Positions 21,755 through 33,065 of a stretch of DNA of 64,000 bases are shown in pieces; the first letter of the stretch is position 1; each line of letters begins with the position of its first letter. The stretch comes from Heloderma charlesbogerti (taxonomy: Eukaryota; Chordata; Lepidosauria; Squamata; Helodermatidae). Where the stretch lies: positions 372,001 to 436,000 of the forward strand of contig JANEZZ010001513.1 of NCBI GenBank assembly GCA_026122225.1, written 5' to 3'. The notes under the pieces are model-generated. The model saw nothing but the letters and a program-made list of their open reading frames with translations. It was not told the origin of the DNA and did no database searches. The position numbers and the translations under genes were made by a program.

Positions 21755-21815
21755 TAAATGTGTGCTTATGTGGGAGTAAGCTTACTTGAGAGTAAGCCCC
21801 TATTGAACTGACAGC
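21755..21815. repeat. AGTAAG-type repeat
   Basis: TGGGAGTAAGCTTACTTGAG then AGTAAGCCCCTATTGAACTG, within the SPIN-type interior. Confidence 0.6.
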
Positions 21816-21984
21816 GGGGCTCACTTCCTGGGCAGGACCAAGGTATTTGGGTGCCTGAAGCAGAAAATCCAAACATAATTCTTCCTGCTACCAAATTCAT
21901 GCTAATATGGGACCTGACCCACCAAGACATGCTCCTGCACAAGCCCCATTGAAAGTGCAAGTGCTTTCAGTGTGGGGCACACAC

Positions 21985-22232
21985 AGGGGAAAAGTTTTCC
22001 CAGGCATTTTAGCTTTCGAAATTTTTATCTTTGCTGTTTTAAATCTGTATTTTAAACTCCTACACTGCTGCTAGATTTTATTGTGTTTGTATTGTTATAT
22101 TGTGGTTTTAATGTTCTATATATTTTAAATTGTTTTATTGTGTGTTTGGTTTTAATTTTTGTAAACCGCCCAGAGAGCTTCGGCTATTGGGTGGTATAGA
22201 AATTAAATAAATAAATATAAATAAATAAATTG
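21985..22232 (+). repeat. L2-type LINE 3' end with AAAT tail
   Basis: An AT-rich 3' UTR leads to GTAAACCGCCCAGAGAGC, TTCGGCTATTGGGTGGTATA and an AAAT-rich tail, the complete 3' terminus of the L2-type family. It is nested within the SPIN-type element. Confidence 0.9.
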
Positions 22233-22750
22233 TGCGCCAGAGATCAGACCATCTGCCTCCAACTGCTGTGTGTGTTTTAGTTTATAAAATTTTATAGTAA
22301 CTTTCAGTTTTTATAGTTTTCAGTTTCAGGGTTGTTATATTAAGACTGTTACCCATGCTACACCATGCTTCAAGACAAAATTTCATTTATTTGTAATTAG
22401 AAATAAATATTTCACAATATATAATTACATATTGGTTTTGTGATTAATCACTATGCTTTAATTATGTTCAATTTGTAACAATGAAAATACATCCTGCATA
22501 TCAGATATTTACATTACGATTCATAACAGTAGCAAAATTACAGTTATGAAGTAGCAACGAAAATAATTTTATGGTTGGGGGTCACCACAACATGAGGAAC
22601 TGTATTAAAGGGTCGCGGCATTAGGAAGGTTGAGAACCACTGATCTAAGGCCTCATATATATACAGTATGCCTTCTCTCTAGCTTCTATTTTCTTGATTT
22701 TGTTAACTTATGGTAAGGCCAAAAGCATACTTCCTTAAAACTTCAATATA

Positions 22751-22850
22751 TAAGAAGAGCCCAGCTGGATCAGATCAACAGCCTATCTAGACAAGCATCC
22801 TGCTTCCCATAGTGGCCAACCAGAAACCTTTGCAGAAGCTATAGATTGTT
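22751..22850. repeat. Reptilian interspersed repeat (AGAGCCC-GCTGGATCAG type)
   Basis: AGAGCCCAGCTGGATCAGAT, then CATCCTGCTTCCCATAGTGG and CCAACCAGAAACC. This motif order recurs in many reptile sequences. I do not know its class with certainty. Confidence 0.55.
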
Positions 22851-23184
22851 AGTTGGGAAAACATCCATGAACTTGATCAGACAAGTACAGGGACTGTACA
22901 GCTTCCTTTCCCCCAGGGTTCTGGTGGTTTCCTGGGATGACCCACAGTTCCATGGAGCACTTTGGGGCATTGCTTAGGCCTCTCTAAAGTGTGGTGAGTG
23001 CCTATAACTTGGACAAAGTTTTCAGGGGCAGCTAGGGTGTAGCATGATAATGTATAGCCAATATCATGGATTAACCGAGAACTCTCAAAAATTTATCTTC
23101 TTCACACACTCCCCCATGAGCCTATGTGACCAAGTTCAATTTATTGAATGGGTTATTTCTAAAATTATAAAGGCACTAATAACC

Positions 23185-23280
23185 TGATTCTATTATTCTT
23201 TATGTGGGAATACCCCCCCTTGAGTTCAGTTTGGCTTACTTCTCGGTAAAAGTGGAGAATATTGCAGCCTTAATCTGCAT
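23185..23280. repeat. AGTAAG-type repeat, diverged
   Basis: TTGAGTTCAGTTTGGCTTAC followed by TTCTCGGTAAAAG and ATTGCAGCCT, preceded by CCTGATTCTATTATTC. Confidence 0.5.
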
Positions 23281-23324
23281 ACTATGATGCAATTGCTTTT
23301 TTTGACTGGTCTACAGGTCACTGG

Positions 23325-23610
23325 CCTAGTTCACACGTAACGAAAACCCATGGGTTGTTTAAACCATGGGCTGTCAGGGCTCCGCAGGAGCAAGCAAGTG
23401 GACTGCCTCCTGCATGCTCTCCACTTCCACTTTGCATCCAGTTTCTCAAACAACCCAGGAACGCCCCATTTCTGGGTTGTTTGATTCAAAGTCTGAATCC
23501 GAAACTCTGGGTTGATGACAGACAAATAACCCAGAGTTTGCGCTCATGGTTTGTCGTTTGGTTAAACAACCCATGAATTGCTGTTATGTCAGAATCAGGT
23601 CTCTGTGTCC
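23325..23610. repeat. MITE with AACCCATGGGTTGTTTAA arms
   Basis: The left arm GGCCTAGTTCACACGTAAC ... CATGGGTTGTTTAAACC is inverted in the right arm GGTTAAACAACCCATGAATTG ... ATGTCAGAATCAGGTC (given with gaps). The family recurs at 37722-38030. Confidence 0.75.
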
Positions 23611-24079
23611 ATCAACTATATCCCCAGTAAAGTGGCAATCATCTCAATGAATTTAGATTTTACTATTCATGAGTCAAAGCATATGCTGAAGGAGACAATG
23701 AAAATGGCGCCTGTATTTCATATACTATAACTCCTCCAACTGTCAAGTGGGTGATTTGGTATTTATATTGGAATTGTGTTGGAACTGTCTAATTTGATGC
23801 TTATATTGGAACTGCCAGCTCTGATTAGTGGCTTTTCTTGAATTTCTACTAATTGTTTTTTCCCTTCTGTTTGTTGTTGCTATGTACAAAACCAGTCACA
23901 GTTATTGATACTGACTGAAAGCAACAAACAACAAAATATAACAATTAGTTATTTCAACCTTAGGTTATCAGGCTTCCTTATTAATGAAGAGTCCCCCTTC
24001 CCCCTGTAACTACAAGCACATGAAATAGATGTACCAGCTCCCCCACACTCTGCAAGTTATCAGTTTTGATTTGGAATCC

Positions 24080-24800
24080 ATGTTGTTGTAATACTTGCTG
24101 AAAATATATATGCAAAAAGTAATGGAAGAATGTCAGAAGTAAAAAACTGAAAAACGGTCCTCAGATCCTAATTTTTGTGACTATCTCAAGAAGTACATAA
24201 AATGTCCTGGATATTTGTGCCACTGATGCAGAAATATTGAAATTTTATGGTATGCAAGGGTTTTTCAAACAGTAATGCAATTTCTAAAAAATCAAAAAAT
24301 GGATGTTCTATGCACTGAGACAATGCCAAATGTTTTGCATTGTAATAATGCTCGAGATAAAATTAGTGAGTGTTTTGCGACATGCTTCGAATTTTAAGTT
24401 TCATTTTCTTGCACCAGATTGAAATAAAAATAGGGGACTTGATAAAGATTAATTTGATGTCAGACGGGACATTTGCTCTTTAATTAGATTTCTGTATCCC
24501 TAGCTGGGGGTTTTGTGTGCGACTGTAGCAAGTACTAAAAAGCCTGCAGCAGAACCTAAACTGTGATCCTCATCTCTACACTTTACCGGGAACTAATTTC
24601 ATTTCCTGCCTGTCTGGAGAGGTATTTTCAATAGGCATCAATGTTTTTGTCTTCACAACTGATTTATTCATCAATCTCAATGTGAGGTTTTTTAAACCTT
24701 TAAATTACATCCAAATCCTAAAGCATCTGTTTATTACACAAGGAAATTGAAAATCTGTCTGTGTGATATCATACAAAGATTTTCCCTTAAGGTTATAAGG
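24080..24800. other. Candidate conserved non-coding sequence
   Basis: Repeat-free intron 7 sequence with many short developmental-enhancer-like words (for example TTAATTAGATTTCTG, TTTGCATTG). No coding frame. Weak call from appearance only. Confidence 0.2.
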
Positions 24801-25396
24801 ACAGTTGACAGATATTAATGATTTTCCCCTCCTCTTAACCACATTCAGAAACATGGTGTAGGGGGGAAATGGTGGTGGGGGAAGAAAGAGTGACGAAAAT
24901 ACAGCATGCCAAAGAATTTACTGAATAAAAGGTACACCAGAAAAAATGAAGCTGCAATTTCTTAAAAAAACCCACCTGTGTAATCATATTGCTGGAGAAA
25001 AAATAGTTTTAAAAATGGTATTTTAATCAGCACTAATCAATGTATTTAAAACAAAATCTGTGTGTATCCTATATATCCTTCTCCCATGGGAATTAGATCT
25101 TGAGGCCACTCTCTGCCAGGGCAGGAACACACGAGACTATCATCATTCACAATACAGATAATTCAGAAGTAACAATGCAGAAGAGCAAGAGCGCAGATCA
25201 ATATATCGCTAGTGTAACAGAACAGGAGAGTGAACAGCACACTAGAAATATGGAGATATAAGTATGTGTGATGGTACCTCTCATGTTCTAATTTACAGAA
25301 ATGATATGAATAAATCTTTCAGGATTGGCAGCTTGTCTTATATTGGAATCAGTAACCAGTGAGTATTGCTCACAGCCAGATCTATGAACTTGAGTA

Positions 25397-25535
25397 CTCT
25401 AGGACAGCATTCCCCAAACTGGTGTCTTCCAGATGTGTTGGGCTACAAGTTCCATCTTCATCAGCCAGCATGGTCAGTGGCCATGCTGGCTGGGGACGGT
25501 GGGAGTTGGAGTCCAACATTCCTGGAAGGCCGTTT
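25397..25535. repeat. Palindromic MITE of the ACTACAA/TTGTAGT type
   Basis: CTTCCAGATGTGTTGGGCTA and CAAGTTCCATC pair with GTGGGAGTTGGAGTCCAAC and ATTCCTGGAAGG. The centre is CAGCATGGTCAGTGGCCATGCTG. Confidence 0.75.
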
Positions 25536-25654
25536 GACGAAGGCTACTTTAGGAAGTAATTCAGAGGGTTAACTGATCTGGCTGAAACTCATTCTAAAAG
25601 CAATTCACCCATCCCTTCAGACACACAGTAGTAATTCTGTGACATGACATTGTA

Positions 25655-25685
25655 ATGCAAGTGTGTGTGTATGTGTGTGTCTATT
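25655..25685. repeat. (GT)n microsatellite, short
   Basis: An interrupted GT run. Confidence 0.7.
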
Positions 25686-25969
25686 ACACACCAGTATGAG
25701 GTAGACTTTGGATTCCCTAAACACAACTTTCATTTAGTTTTAATGAAAAACCCAGTGGTGTAGTAGTACATTTTGAAGTGCAAGCACTTATCATGTCAGT
25801 CCCCATCGCCATGCCCCCATGGAGTGCGAAAATGTAGGCAGCTGTGTTGATCCAGATCCATAGGTGCGTGCATACACACATGTACATACATCCCCACCCC
25901 AAAGAGCAGCAGCAGTACATAGCATAACATCCAGTTTATTAGGATGAGCCGACAGTAATAGAATAGTGA

Positions 25970-26040
25970 TCTGGCAGAGGACAGTGCACTGGTTAGCATG
26001 CTGGACTTTGGATGGAGAGATCCGAGACTGAATGAGAAAG
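25970..26040 (+). repeat. tRNA-derived SINE head
   Basis: CACTGGTTAGCATGCTGGAC then GGATGGAGAGATCCGAGACT reads like a tRNA A-box region and a decayed B box. This is a typical reptile tRNA-SINE 5' end. The body is short or too diverged to recognise. Confidence 0.55.
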
Positions 26041-27429
26041 GGAAAGAGAGGGACATAACATGTGTTCAGACCACCACTGCACAGGTTTCTTTCCCAGCAC
26101 CAGGGAGAAACATTTTATCTCAAAGTAAACAAACCAGTTCTAGCAGTTTTCATCTCCAGTGCAAGTGGATTTTTCATAAAGCTAAGGGGTCCTATTTGCC
26201 TATTCAAGACCAAGCCACCTCAGAACATTTTGCGTTACAACAGGGATAGCTCACAGCAATATATAATTGTTGGTAAAATCCATTTCCACCCCCAGTTAAC
26301 GTGAGGACTGCCGCTAAGCTCAGAGGGATCATGGAAGTCGGATGGCAGTGTCAGATGACATCATCTTCCCTGCGAATAAAAAAATCCTGGTGCTTCGACC
26401 CTGTGAGCCCTGGCTCTGTTACATTACTGCATTTCACAGGGGGCACTGACTTGTATTTGGAGTATCTATCTTACCAAGAATCACACAGCAATATAAACCA
26501 TGACAGTTATGTTTCAGTAACCACATTCTCTGGAATACATGACCACATACATTTGGTTTAAAACATTTTTGCCCTTTTTGCAGTACCTTTTGTTTTCAGT
26601 GACGACAAAATTCCTGCATAAATGTCTGTAAGCTTATAAGTATTACAAGGAACTTGGCTAAATTAGCTAGACGTCTTTTAGGTTGCCTTTAACTAATGAA
26701 GCTCATGATTTAGAAGGTAATATCTGTCACGTGACCTGTGAGAAACTTAAGACACAGGCAATCAGTCTAGGTGAATGAGCAACATAATGGATTCATTATA
26801 CCAAACATAAGTTAAAGCACATTGAAAAAATAATTGGGGAAACCTACAACCACTGAGATTCTAAATTAACTGTCACCACTTAGGAAAAAGCTCTGGTCAC
26901 TTTAGCGTACACTAAATGAAAACATCTGAATAATGCATAGTGTAAGAACTGGGGTCACAAAAGTCCACAAACAGGATATAACTGAGTTGAAAATTCTACT
27001 TTTATGGTATAACATAAATTGATGGTATACATCTTATACCCTGTTTAAAAAATGGTATCTCAGAAAGAAAGAGATGGTGAAGATTAAGTGAAAAGAATGG
27101 GGTTCTTTACTTTTGGAACTGAGAAATAAGTCCTTGATGTGCTATTTAAAACAACACACAGTAGAGCGATGCTCATTTGAACACTCTTATGTGTCTTTGA
27201 ACACAAGAATAAAACACACAGCATGTCAAAATGATGAATGGTACGAACTATGGTTCTAATTACCATGACTTTTCCCCTCTGTTGTTTGTATAGATTTTAA
27301 TAACATCTACATATTAAAAAAAAAACTAACAGAGGAGTGGAGAAAGCAGCAGCTTAGGGCCTTATGGATACTCCCTGTTTCTATGCAGTGAATGGGTTCT
27401 TAGTTTGTAGATGGAACAGAGGAACAAAT

Positions 27430-27640
27430 TACAGCTGTGGAGTATGCATTGGGGACAGACTAGCTAGCTAAGTGGACAGACACATGCTGTAGGTCTCACG
27501 TTCAATCCCTGGCTTCTCCAGTAGAATGACATAAACCTTCACCCGAGGGCCAGGAGAGCCACTGTCAGTCAACATAAATAGTGCTTGTGTAGCTGAATAG
27601 TCTCAGTAGAAGGAAACTTCACTTGTTCAACATAGCCAGG
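27430..27640 (+). repeat. tRNA-derived SINE
   Basis: A B-box-like CACGTTCAATCCCTGGC is followed by TTCTCCAGTAGAATGAC, GGGCCAGGAGAGCCACTGTC and, at the end, AAACTTCACTTGTTCAACA. The order matches a well-known squamate tRNA SINE (tRNA part, then CTCCAG, GAGAGCCGCTGCCAGTC and a CTTCATGTGTTC end). It ends about 250 bases from TOX exon 7. Confidence 0.7.
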
Positions 27641-27891
27641 ACGTGGCCACAAGCTTGCAATAGGGCAGGATCAGTCATGCTGGCCCACAGGTTGTGCACA
27701 CATACTGGAATCTGTGATATGATTAGGGAGCCAAGGAGCCATCTGATCTTTCTCCTATGGGAAGAAGCTACCCCTAGGGACTATAACTTGCAGCTGTGTA
27801 TGCAATCTGAAACTAATGAGGAAAAGGAAGTCACACAATTATCAATGAAGTATTAGGGTTGTAAGAGATTAAAAACTTAAGCAGGACTTAC

Positions 27892-28278
27892 TTGTTGCAT
27901 TGTAGGTGAATGTAAAGCAGACTGGACCTGCATTGGTAGCTGGTTCCCAATGGACTGCTGCATTGTAAGCGGCTGGTGTTGTTGTATACTGAGATGCGGG
28001 TGAATTGGAGGACTCATCTGAAGGGATGGAGGGGGAGACACAGCCATGCTGGCTATCGAAACAGTCACGGGCATTTGGTTGTTGGGCTTAGGTGCTATAT
28101 TCCTAGGAATATTGGGGTGTATGGCTGTTATGTGAGGATTCATTCCTGCTTGTTGGTGGTAATGGGAACTTAGATACAAGGCTGAATGAGGTTGTGTAGA
28201 TCCATGGAACACCGACTGCTTTGCATTCATCATCTGAGGTTGTTGGGATACCTTAACATCCACAGGTTCATTGTAGCT
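27892..28278 (-). CDS. TOX: TOX exon 7
   Basis: Acceptor CTGAACAG precedes base 28278, and donor CAA/GTAAGT follows 27892. The 387 bases encode 129 residues in phase 0, beginning SYNEPVDVKVSQQPQMMNAK, with SVFHGSTQPHSALYLSSHYH, IPRNIAPKPNNQMPVTVSIA and a Gln/Met/Pro-rich end (QPLTMQQSIGNQLPMQ, VQSALHSPTMQQ). This matches the TOX region just C-terminal to the HMG box rather than TOX2, TOX3 or TOX4. TOX is a nuclear DNA-bending regulator needed for CD4 T-cell lineage and innate lymphoid development, and it drives the exhausted T-cell state in mammals. This exon encodes the low-complexity regulatory C-terminal domain. The frame is intact. Confidence 0.98.
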
Positions 28279-28924
28279 CTGTTCAGAAAAAAAGAAAGAA
28301 CAACAGACAACACTTAAAGGCTGATATGTGCTGTTAACCTGACAGGCTTATAATAGATTGCATGTATTGGCTGTTAGCTTGCTCTACTCTACCAATGACA
28401 AAAGAACCAAAGACACTGCAGTAGAAGCCACATCATTACCGAACAAAATATATTTTATAAAAAGTATCTGTATTGACATTATCCTTTCTCTAAGTTTAGG
28501 GCAACACTTACTTCTTTTGAATACTGAACTATATCATCAAGTTTAAGATGGTGCATCAAAGAATCTAGCTTGTTAATATTTAGACTTAAATATGAACTCT
28601 CATAATAAGATGAATGTTCATTAAAGAAAAGATAAAAGCAAGAAAATAAAATCTTCTCTTATGCCTGAATCCTAAAAGCAAATCCAAACAAGAAGTAGTA
28701 TGTGACCTTGAATATCAAGCTCAGAATTAGACATTTGCCAATCATGGATATGTCCAGCCAAGTAATGTACCACTTACTTGCCTGGGGTAGATACTACCCT
28801 TGGGAGAGCAAATAAACATATCTTTTACGGTGTCTTCCCCCACCACTACTCCTGCTGCCTTCTTACTGCTGTCTCTTGCCTCTGCAGGATTCACTTTCTT
28901 TCTCTAATCCCTATAGGTCTTGCT

Positions 28925-29045
28925 GCAGTTTTATTTATTCATTTATTTTTATTTATTGTACTTCTAAACTGCTCAATAACTAAAGTTCTCTGAGCAGTGT
29001 ATAATACATAAACCCACCATAAAATACATAAAATACAGCACAGGT
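28925..29045 (-). repeat. L2-type LINE 3' end, antisense
   Basis: TTTATTTATTGTACTTCTAA, CTGCTCAATAACTAAAGTTC and TCTGAGCAGTGTATAATAC form a diverged antisense 3' terminus of the L2-type family. Confidence 0.7.
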
Positions 29046-29289
29046 CTATAGTTCCTTTGCATATGATTTCTCTCTCTCACTCCAGACTTTAAAGAGGGTT
29101 GACCCCTTTAGTGTGAGTGGTGGTACAATTGGGAGTAAGGGTGAGACAAGAGCAGATGAAGTGCTTGGGTAAGCATCTCATCCTGTGTACGGACAAGAGC
29201 ACAAACGGGGGACACTTGATTATTACAAAAATAAAGCTAACAGATGGCTGTTGTTTAGGGGCAGGTTTTTAATTATTTCTTCTTTGTCA

Positions 29290-29290
29290 G

Positions 29291-29340
<50 letters not shown>

Positions 29341-29352
29341 CCGAGAGAGACC
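29290..29352. repeat. (GT)n(GA)n compound microsatellite
   Basis: About 24 bases of GT are followed by about 36 bases of GA with one CC interruption. It is likely length-polymorphic. Confidence 0.95.
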
Positions 29353-29749
29353 TGGAGTACCTGTGGGTTGGTTGGTTTGGAATATCTATTTACAAATGTG
29401 CACGCTGAGCAGGGGAGATCAGGCAGGCATGTCAACAGAAAATGCCAATGTATATTATACCCATGAGGGGAAGTGTGGGTCCTAAAGCTCTTGCTTAATA
29501 CTTAATGCAGAATTAAAGTCCCTTACCATGTTTGCCAGCCCAACTGGAAGCAGTGCATTCAAACCACAGCTTTGCATCACTGGTGCAGGCTGAGGACGGC
29601 ATGGAGAAACTGCAAATGACTGAACTGAGATTCATGGTCAGGGGGCTTGCTTATGCCTCCTGTGTAATGTGTCGCTACATGGAAGCTCTTTTGGAAGGTC
29701 TCAAACAAGGGGATGGTAATGCTAAATGGGCTCTTACTGTCAACCATCT

Positions 29750-29905
29750 ATAACAAATAATGATTTTTAAGGATACTGTAGAGCTGGAAAAGGTGCAGAA
29801 AAGGGCAGCCAAAATGATCAAGGCGCTGGAGCAACCCCCTATAAAGAAAGGATGAAATGTTTGCGGCTGTTTTGCATAGGAAAAAGCTGAGCTTCAAGGT
29901 AGAAT
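29750..29905 (+). mobile_element. CR1/L3-like LINE fragment
   Basis: The frame reads VELEKVQKRAAKMIKALEQP, the conserved C-terminal block of CR1-clade reverse transcriptase polyproteins (compare RVQRRATKMIRGLE in the copy at 53840-56460). It ends without a CR1 tail and is older than the other CR1 pieces. Confidence 0.75.
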
Positions 29906-29954
29906 CTGGCAAACCTCAATGAGTTTTGCTGATTTCACACATCCTATTTTAGAT

Positions 29955-30110
29955 ATATTGGGCAGGATCCAATACTGCCTCTGCTCTCCTGCTCACTCCA
30001 TCACACCAACAGGACCCACCACTAGCGCAACTAGGAGTTGGCATTTCCTAAGGTGACCCTGGAAATGAGCAGAAATGCTAGTTACTGGTTCAGGACAGGT
30101 CACTGGTGCT
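29955..30110. repeat. MITE piece with GGGCAGGATCCAATACTGCC end
   Basis: It shares its end with the palindromic element at 17262-17525. The other arm is incomplete. Confidence 0.45.
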
Positions 30111-30139
30111 CCAGGTTCATTCTGGAAATGAGAGTTTCC

Positions 30140-30860
30140 AGGCACTCAGCAAAGGGCTTCTGCAGAATAGCTAAAGGCACATTCAAGCTGGTTTAGGAAG
30201 AGGCACTCCTTCAGGTATTAGGATCCCAGCAGTTAAGTGCCTTAACGGTTAGTACCAGGATCCTGAACTGAGTGCAGAAACAAATTGGTAACCAGTGCAG
30301 TTATTTTAAAACTAGTGTGATATGAACAAAACGTGCTGCACCAGTTAGATTTCTGGCAGCCAAATTCTGCACTGAAACTTCTGAGTCATCTTTAGGGATA
30401 GTGCCATGTATTACAGTAAAACACCCAGAAGACTACCAGAGCATGGATCACCTTGGCCACAAATATTTCAGCTCTTCCTTGTAGAGAATGTGCTCCAGTA
30501 CCTTGAACTTCTTGGATGCTCTTTTCTGTACACCTTATAGCTGCAGCACACGGTAGATAGAAGTCTGAGTCCAGGTTTCCAGATCATTAAATCTCAGCCA
30601 ATTCTGACCCTGATCATTAAATCTCAGTCAATTCTGACCCTGGAGAAGAGTCTTTCCAGTGCCTCAGAATCTCCAATGCTCACCTCTGTTCCCTGTCTAG
30701 CAAGCAACAGCAACTGCAGACTAGTTGTCTCCTTATAGTTGCAGCAGAAGTTGGAAAGGATACTACTCTAGAGCCCCAGATTGTGATGGTGATTGGCTAG
30801 CTCTGATCCTAGAGGTAAGTCAATGCAAGGTCTCAGAATCTCAGAAGCTACCTCCACTTG
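30140..30860 (-). mobile_element. L2-type LINE, antisense 3' coding and UTR fragment
   Basis: The segment AAATTGGTAACCAGTGCAG, CAGCCAAATTCTGCACTGAA, then GTATTACAGTAAAACACCCAG and CCAGAGCATGGATCACC follows the antisense order of a ubiquitous squamate L2-type repeat. A local duplication, GATCATTAAATCTCAG(C/T)CAA, occurs twice near 30580-30640. Decay is heavy. Confidence 0.6.
30583..30642. repeat. Short tandem duplication (about 29-bp unit)
   Basis: GATCATTAAATCTCAGCC plus AATTCTGACCCT is repeated immediately with one base change. Confidence 0.8.
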
Positions 30861-31934
30861 GAGCAGGTTTAACAACTCACCAACTCTAGGGCATTATTTA
30901 TCCCAACAGACATGTAAGACTGGAACACAAATTAAGTTAACCGGGAAGATTTATTTATATATTTTTTTGCTTTTTGGAATAATCAGTGGAGAACTATTTT
31001 CAGTAATAACTTCCATATAACATTTTAAAAAAGTGATTTGCATAAATTTTGCTCAGTTTCCCCCGCAGTCATTTCATAGCTGACTTATAAACTAGATGTG
31101 CTCCCATAAATGCAGCAAAGAGTAAGAGATTAACTCCCAAGGGCTTGCCAGTGGATATGTACCTGAATAATAATTCATCTCTTAGGCAGAAGTTGAATGA
31201 ATAACTAGTGAAAGGTGAAGCATGCCAGGAAAAAATGATAAAATGTTCCTTTGAAAGAATGCAGTACTATGTCAAAACAAGGGTTAGAAGATGCATATAT
31301 GCCCTTATCCCATAACCTCCATGTCACATTTGCTCCGTTTACAAGTCAAAATAAGTTTAACGTTACTCCAGGCACTCTGGGGTCACTGGAGCCTGTGAAG
31401 AACCATTTGTATTCCTTTTGATGTATGCACCATCACCACCAATCAGCCAATACGCACATTACAGAAATTGGTTCATTATGCACAATGATATACAATGAAA
31501 AAGATGATAACTTCATCTGCCCGAGTCAAGCTGTAGTAATGATGGCAACAAAAACGTATTTTCTCCAGTAAACTGAGCAAAATTAAATGGAAATGATAAA
31601 GGGAATTCAATTCTCTGTGCATAGGTAAAAATATGTGTTCCACCCACACAACGTGCAGTATAGTAGTGCATGCACACAGAAAAATGGCACACTTGGACAG
31701 GCAGCAAGGCAAGAGATATAAAATGTTACTCTTTTTTTATTATAGTGGGACAAAAGAAAGATGGAACATACTAATGGAGTCTCACTTTTTCCTCACTATG
31801 ATGGCAAACAGCATGATTACTCTCAATGGTCAGGGACTCGAGATTACCAAATGGCATTGCTCCACGAAGTCACAGTCTCTTGCAGATGTTACATACTGAA
31901 GAGAAATCTCAACCTCTTAACTATGGAATCTTAG

Positions 31935-32015
31935 ACATATATACTCTGAAGTAAGTCCCACTGAGTTCAATGGGGCTTTACCTCAGGTAAATGTGTACAG
32001 GATTGTAGCCTAAGT
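31935..32015. repeat. AGTAAG-type repeat, good copy
   Basis: ACTCTGAAGTAAGTCCCACT, GAGTTCAATGGGGCTTTACC and TCAGGTAAATGTGTACAGG end in ATTGTAGCC. Confidence 0.8.
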
Positions 32016-32514
32016 GTCTCAGGTATCATGCTCCCATGCTTGGGGAGAAAACAATATCTGATCCAGGCTGTATCCCCCCGCCCCATCCCCGAACCCATTC
32101 CTTCAAAGAAATATTAGGTAGCTTGAATCAGATGTTACTTTTTCCCTGCAACGAGAAGGGGGAGTGTGCAAGAGAGTGAGTCTTTGGGTTGTAATTTCTT
32201 CCTGATAAGTGCAGTCTGTAGTTTTCCATGGGATCATGAACAGCAGTGCAGAGCAGAGAAAACGCAGGAAGTGGGGGATGAGGAGGTGAAGAGAACTGGG
32301 TCTGAGAAGGATTGAGGAGGCTGAGATTCCGGCAAAGTAAGTGAAGACTTAGAGCGAGAATGAAGACGTGAAAATCAAATTAGGTTTTAGCAGCTTTAAG
32401 AACAATTTTAATTGATTCAAAGAAAGACACATTTTAGACTTGGTAATAAATCTGGAGGGAGGATGGAACTGTTTGATTTGTTCTCTGTCTTTTGAAAACA
32501 GTCTAACAGGATAA

Positions 32515-32632
32515 CCAACATCCTCCAGATGTTTTGGGCTACAACTCCTATTAGCTCTACCAAGCATAGCCAGAGTTCTGGTATTATGGGAGCTGTAGTC
32601 CAAACCAAGTGGAGGGCACCAGGCTGCCTAAT
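32515..32632. repeat. Palindromic MITE of the ACTACAA/TTGTAGT type
   Basis: ATCCTCCAGATGTTTTGGGC and TACAACTCCTATTAG pair with TTATGGGAGCTGTAGTCC and AGTGGAGGGCACCAGG. This is a near-complete foldback copy. Confidence 0.8.
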
Positions 32633-32699
32633 CTTTGTAAACTATATAAAATATACGTGCCTACGTTCTGTGATACAAGAATCGTATACATTATCACAA

Positions 32700-33065
32700 T
32701 CATCATCATCATCAATTACATTTCTATACCGCCCCACAGCCAAAGCTCTCTGGGCGGTTTACAAAGGTTAAAACATTAAAAATACAATATGCAAAATTTA
32801 AAAATATAAAAAACACACAAACAGGCAGTATACACAAAGACAACATATATTTAAAAACAACTTTGAGTAATCAGCCAAACCGTAAAACAAATCCAGGATC
32901 AATTAAAATTCATCACATGCTGCCAAGTGACTGGGAAAAGAGAAAAGTCTTGACCTGGTGCTGAAAAGATAACAGTGTTGGTGCCAGGCAGGCAGGCAGC
33001 TCTGACAAAGGTGGCAAGTTACTCTCAGGGAACATGTTGGGGCATTAACTCACCACCACCCTTAA
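32700..33065 (-). mobile_element. L2-type LINE, antisense 3' part
   Basis: An ATC run leads into ATTTCTATACCGCCCCACAG, CTCTCTGGGCGGTTTACAAA and an A-rich tail. Then come GGGAAAAGAGAAAAGTCTTG, CTGGTGCTGAAAAGATAAC and GTTGGTGCCAGGCAGG, further antisense L2-type sequence. It ends near 33065. Confidence 0.85.

Larger units (their letters stand above)
20731..22642. mobile_element. SPIN-type hAT transposon with non-transposase interior
   Basis: The left end starts CAGCGGTTCTCAACCTGTGG with the GGTCGCGACCCC box. The right end finishes GAAGGTTGAGAACCACTG, preceded by the GTCACCACAACATGAGGAAC box. Both match the SPIN (SPace INvaders) family of hAT elements, known for horizontal spread among tetrapods. 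The 8-bp target duplication ATCTAAGG lies at 20723-20730 and 22643-22650, the length hAT transposases make. SPIN-like sequence covers roughly 20731-20805 and about 22330-22642. The 1.5 kb between has no recognisable transposase. It holds a CpG-rich exon-like segment, a MITE split by a CR1 tail, and an L2-type 3' end. It is non-autonomous. Confidence 0.93.
14108..27891 (-). other. TOX: TOX intron 7
   Basis: A 13.8-kb intron with donor GTAAGT (27891-27886) and acceptor ending 14108. Its content is MITEs at 15175-15410, 15735-15960 and 17262-17525, an antisense L1 wreck (about 16490-19320), a SPIN-type transposon (20731-22642) and tRNA SINEs (25970-26040, 27430-27640). Unremarkable non-coding stretches are 14330-15170, 16020-16220, 19330-20720 (very AT-rich, possibly L1 5' sequence), 23620-24080 and 26060-27430. 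Confidence 0.9.
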
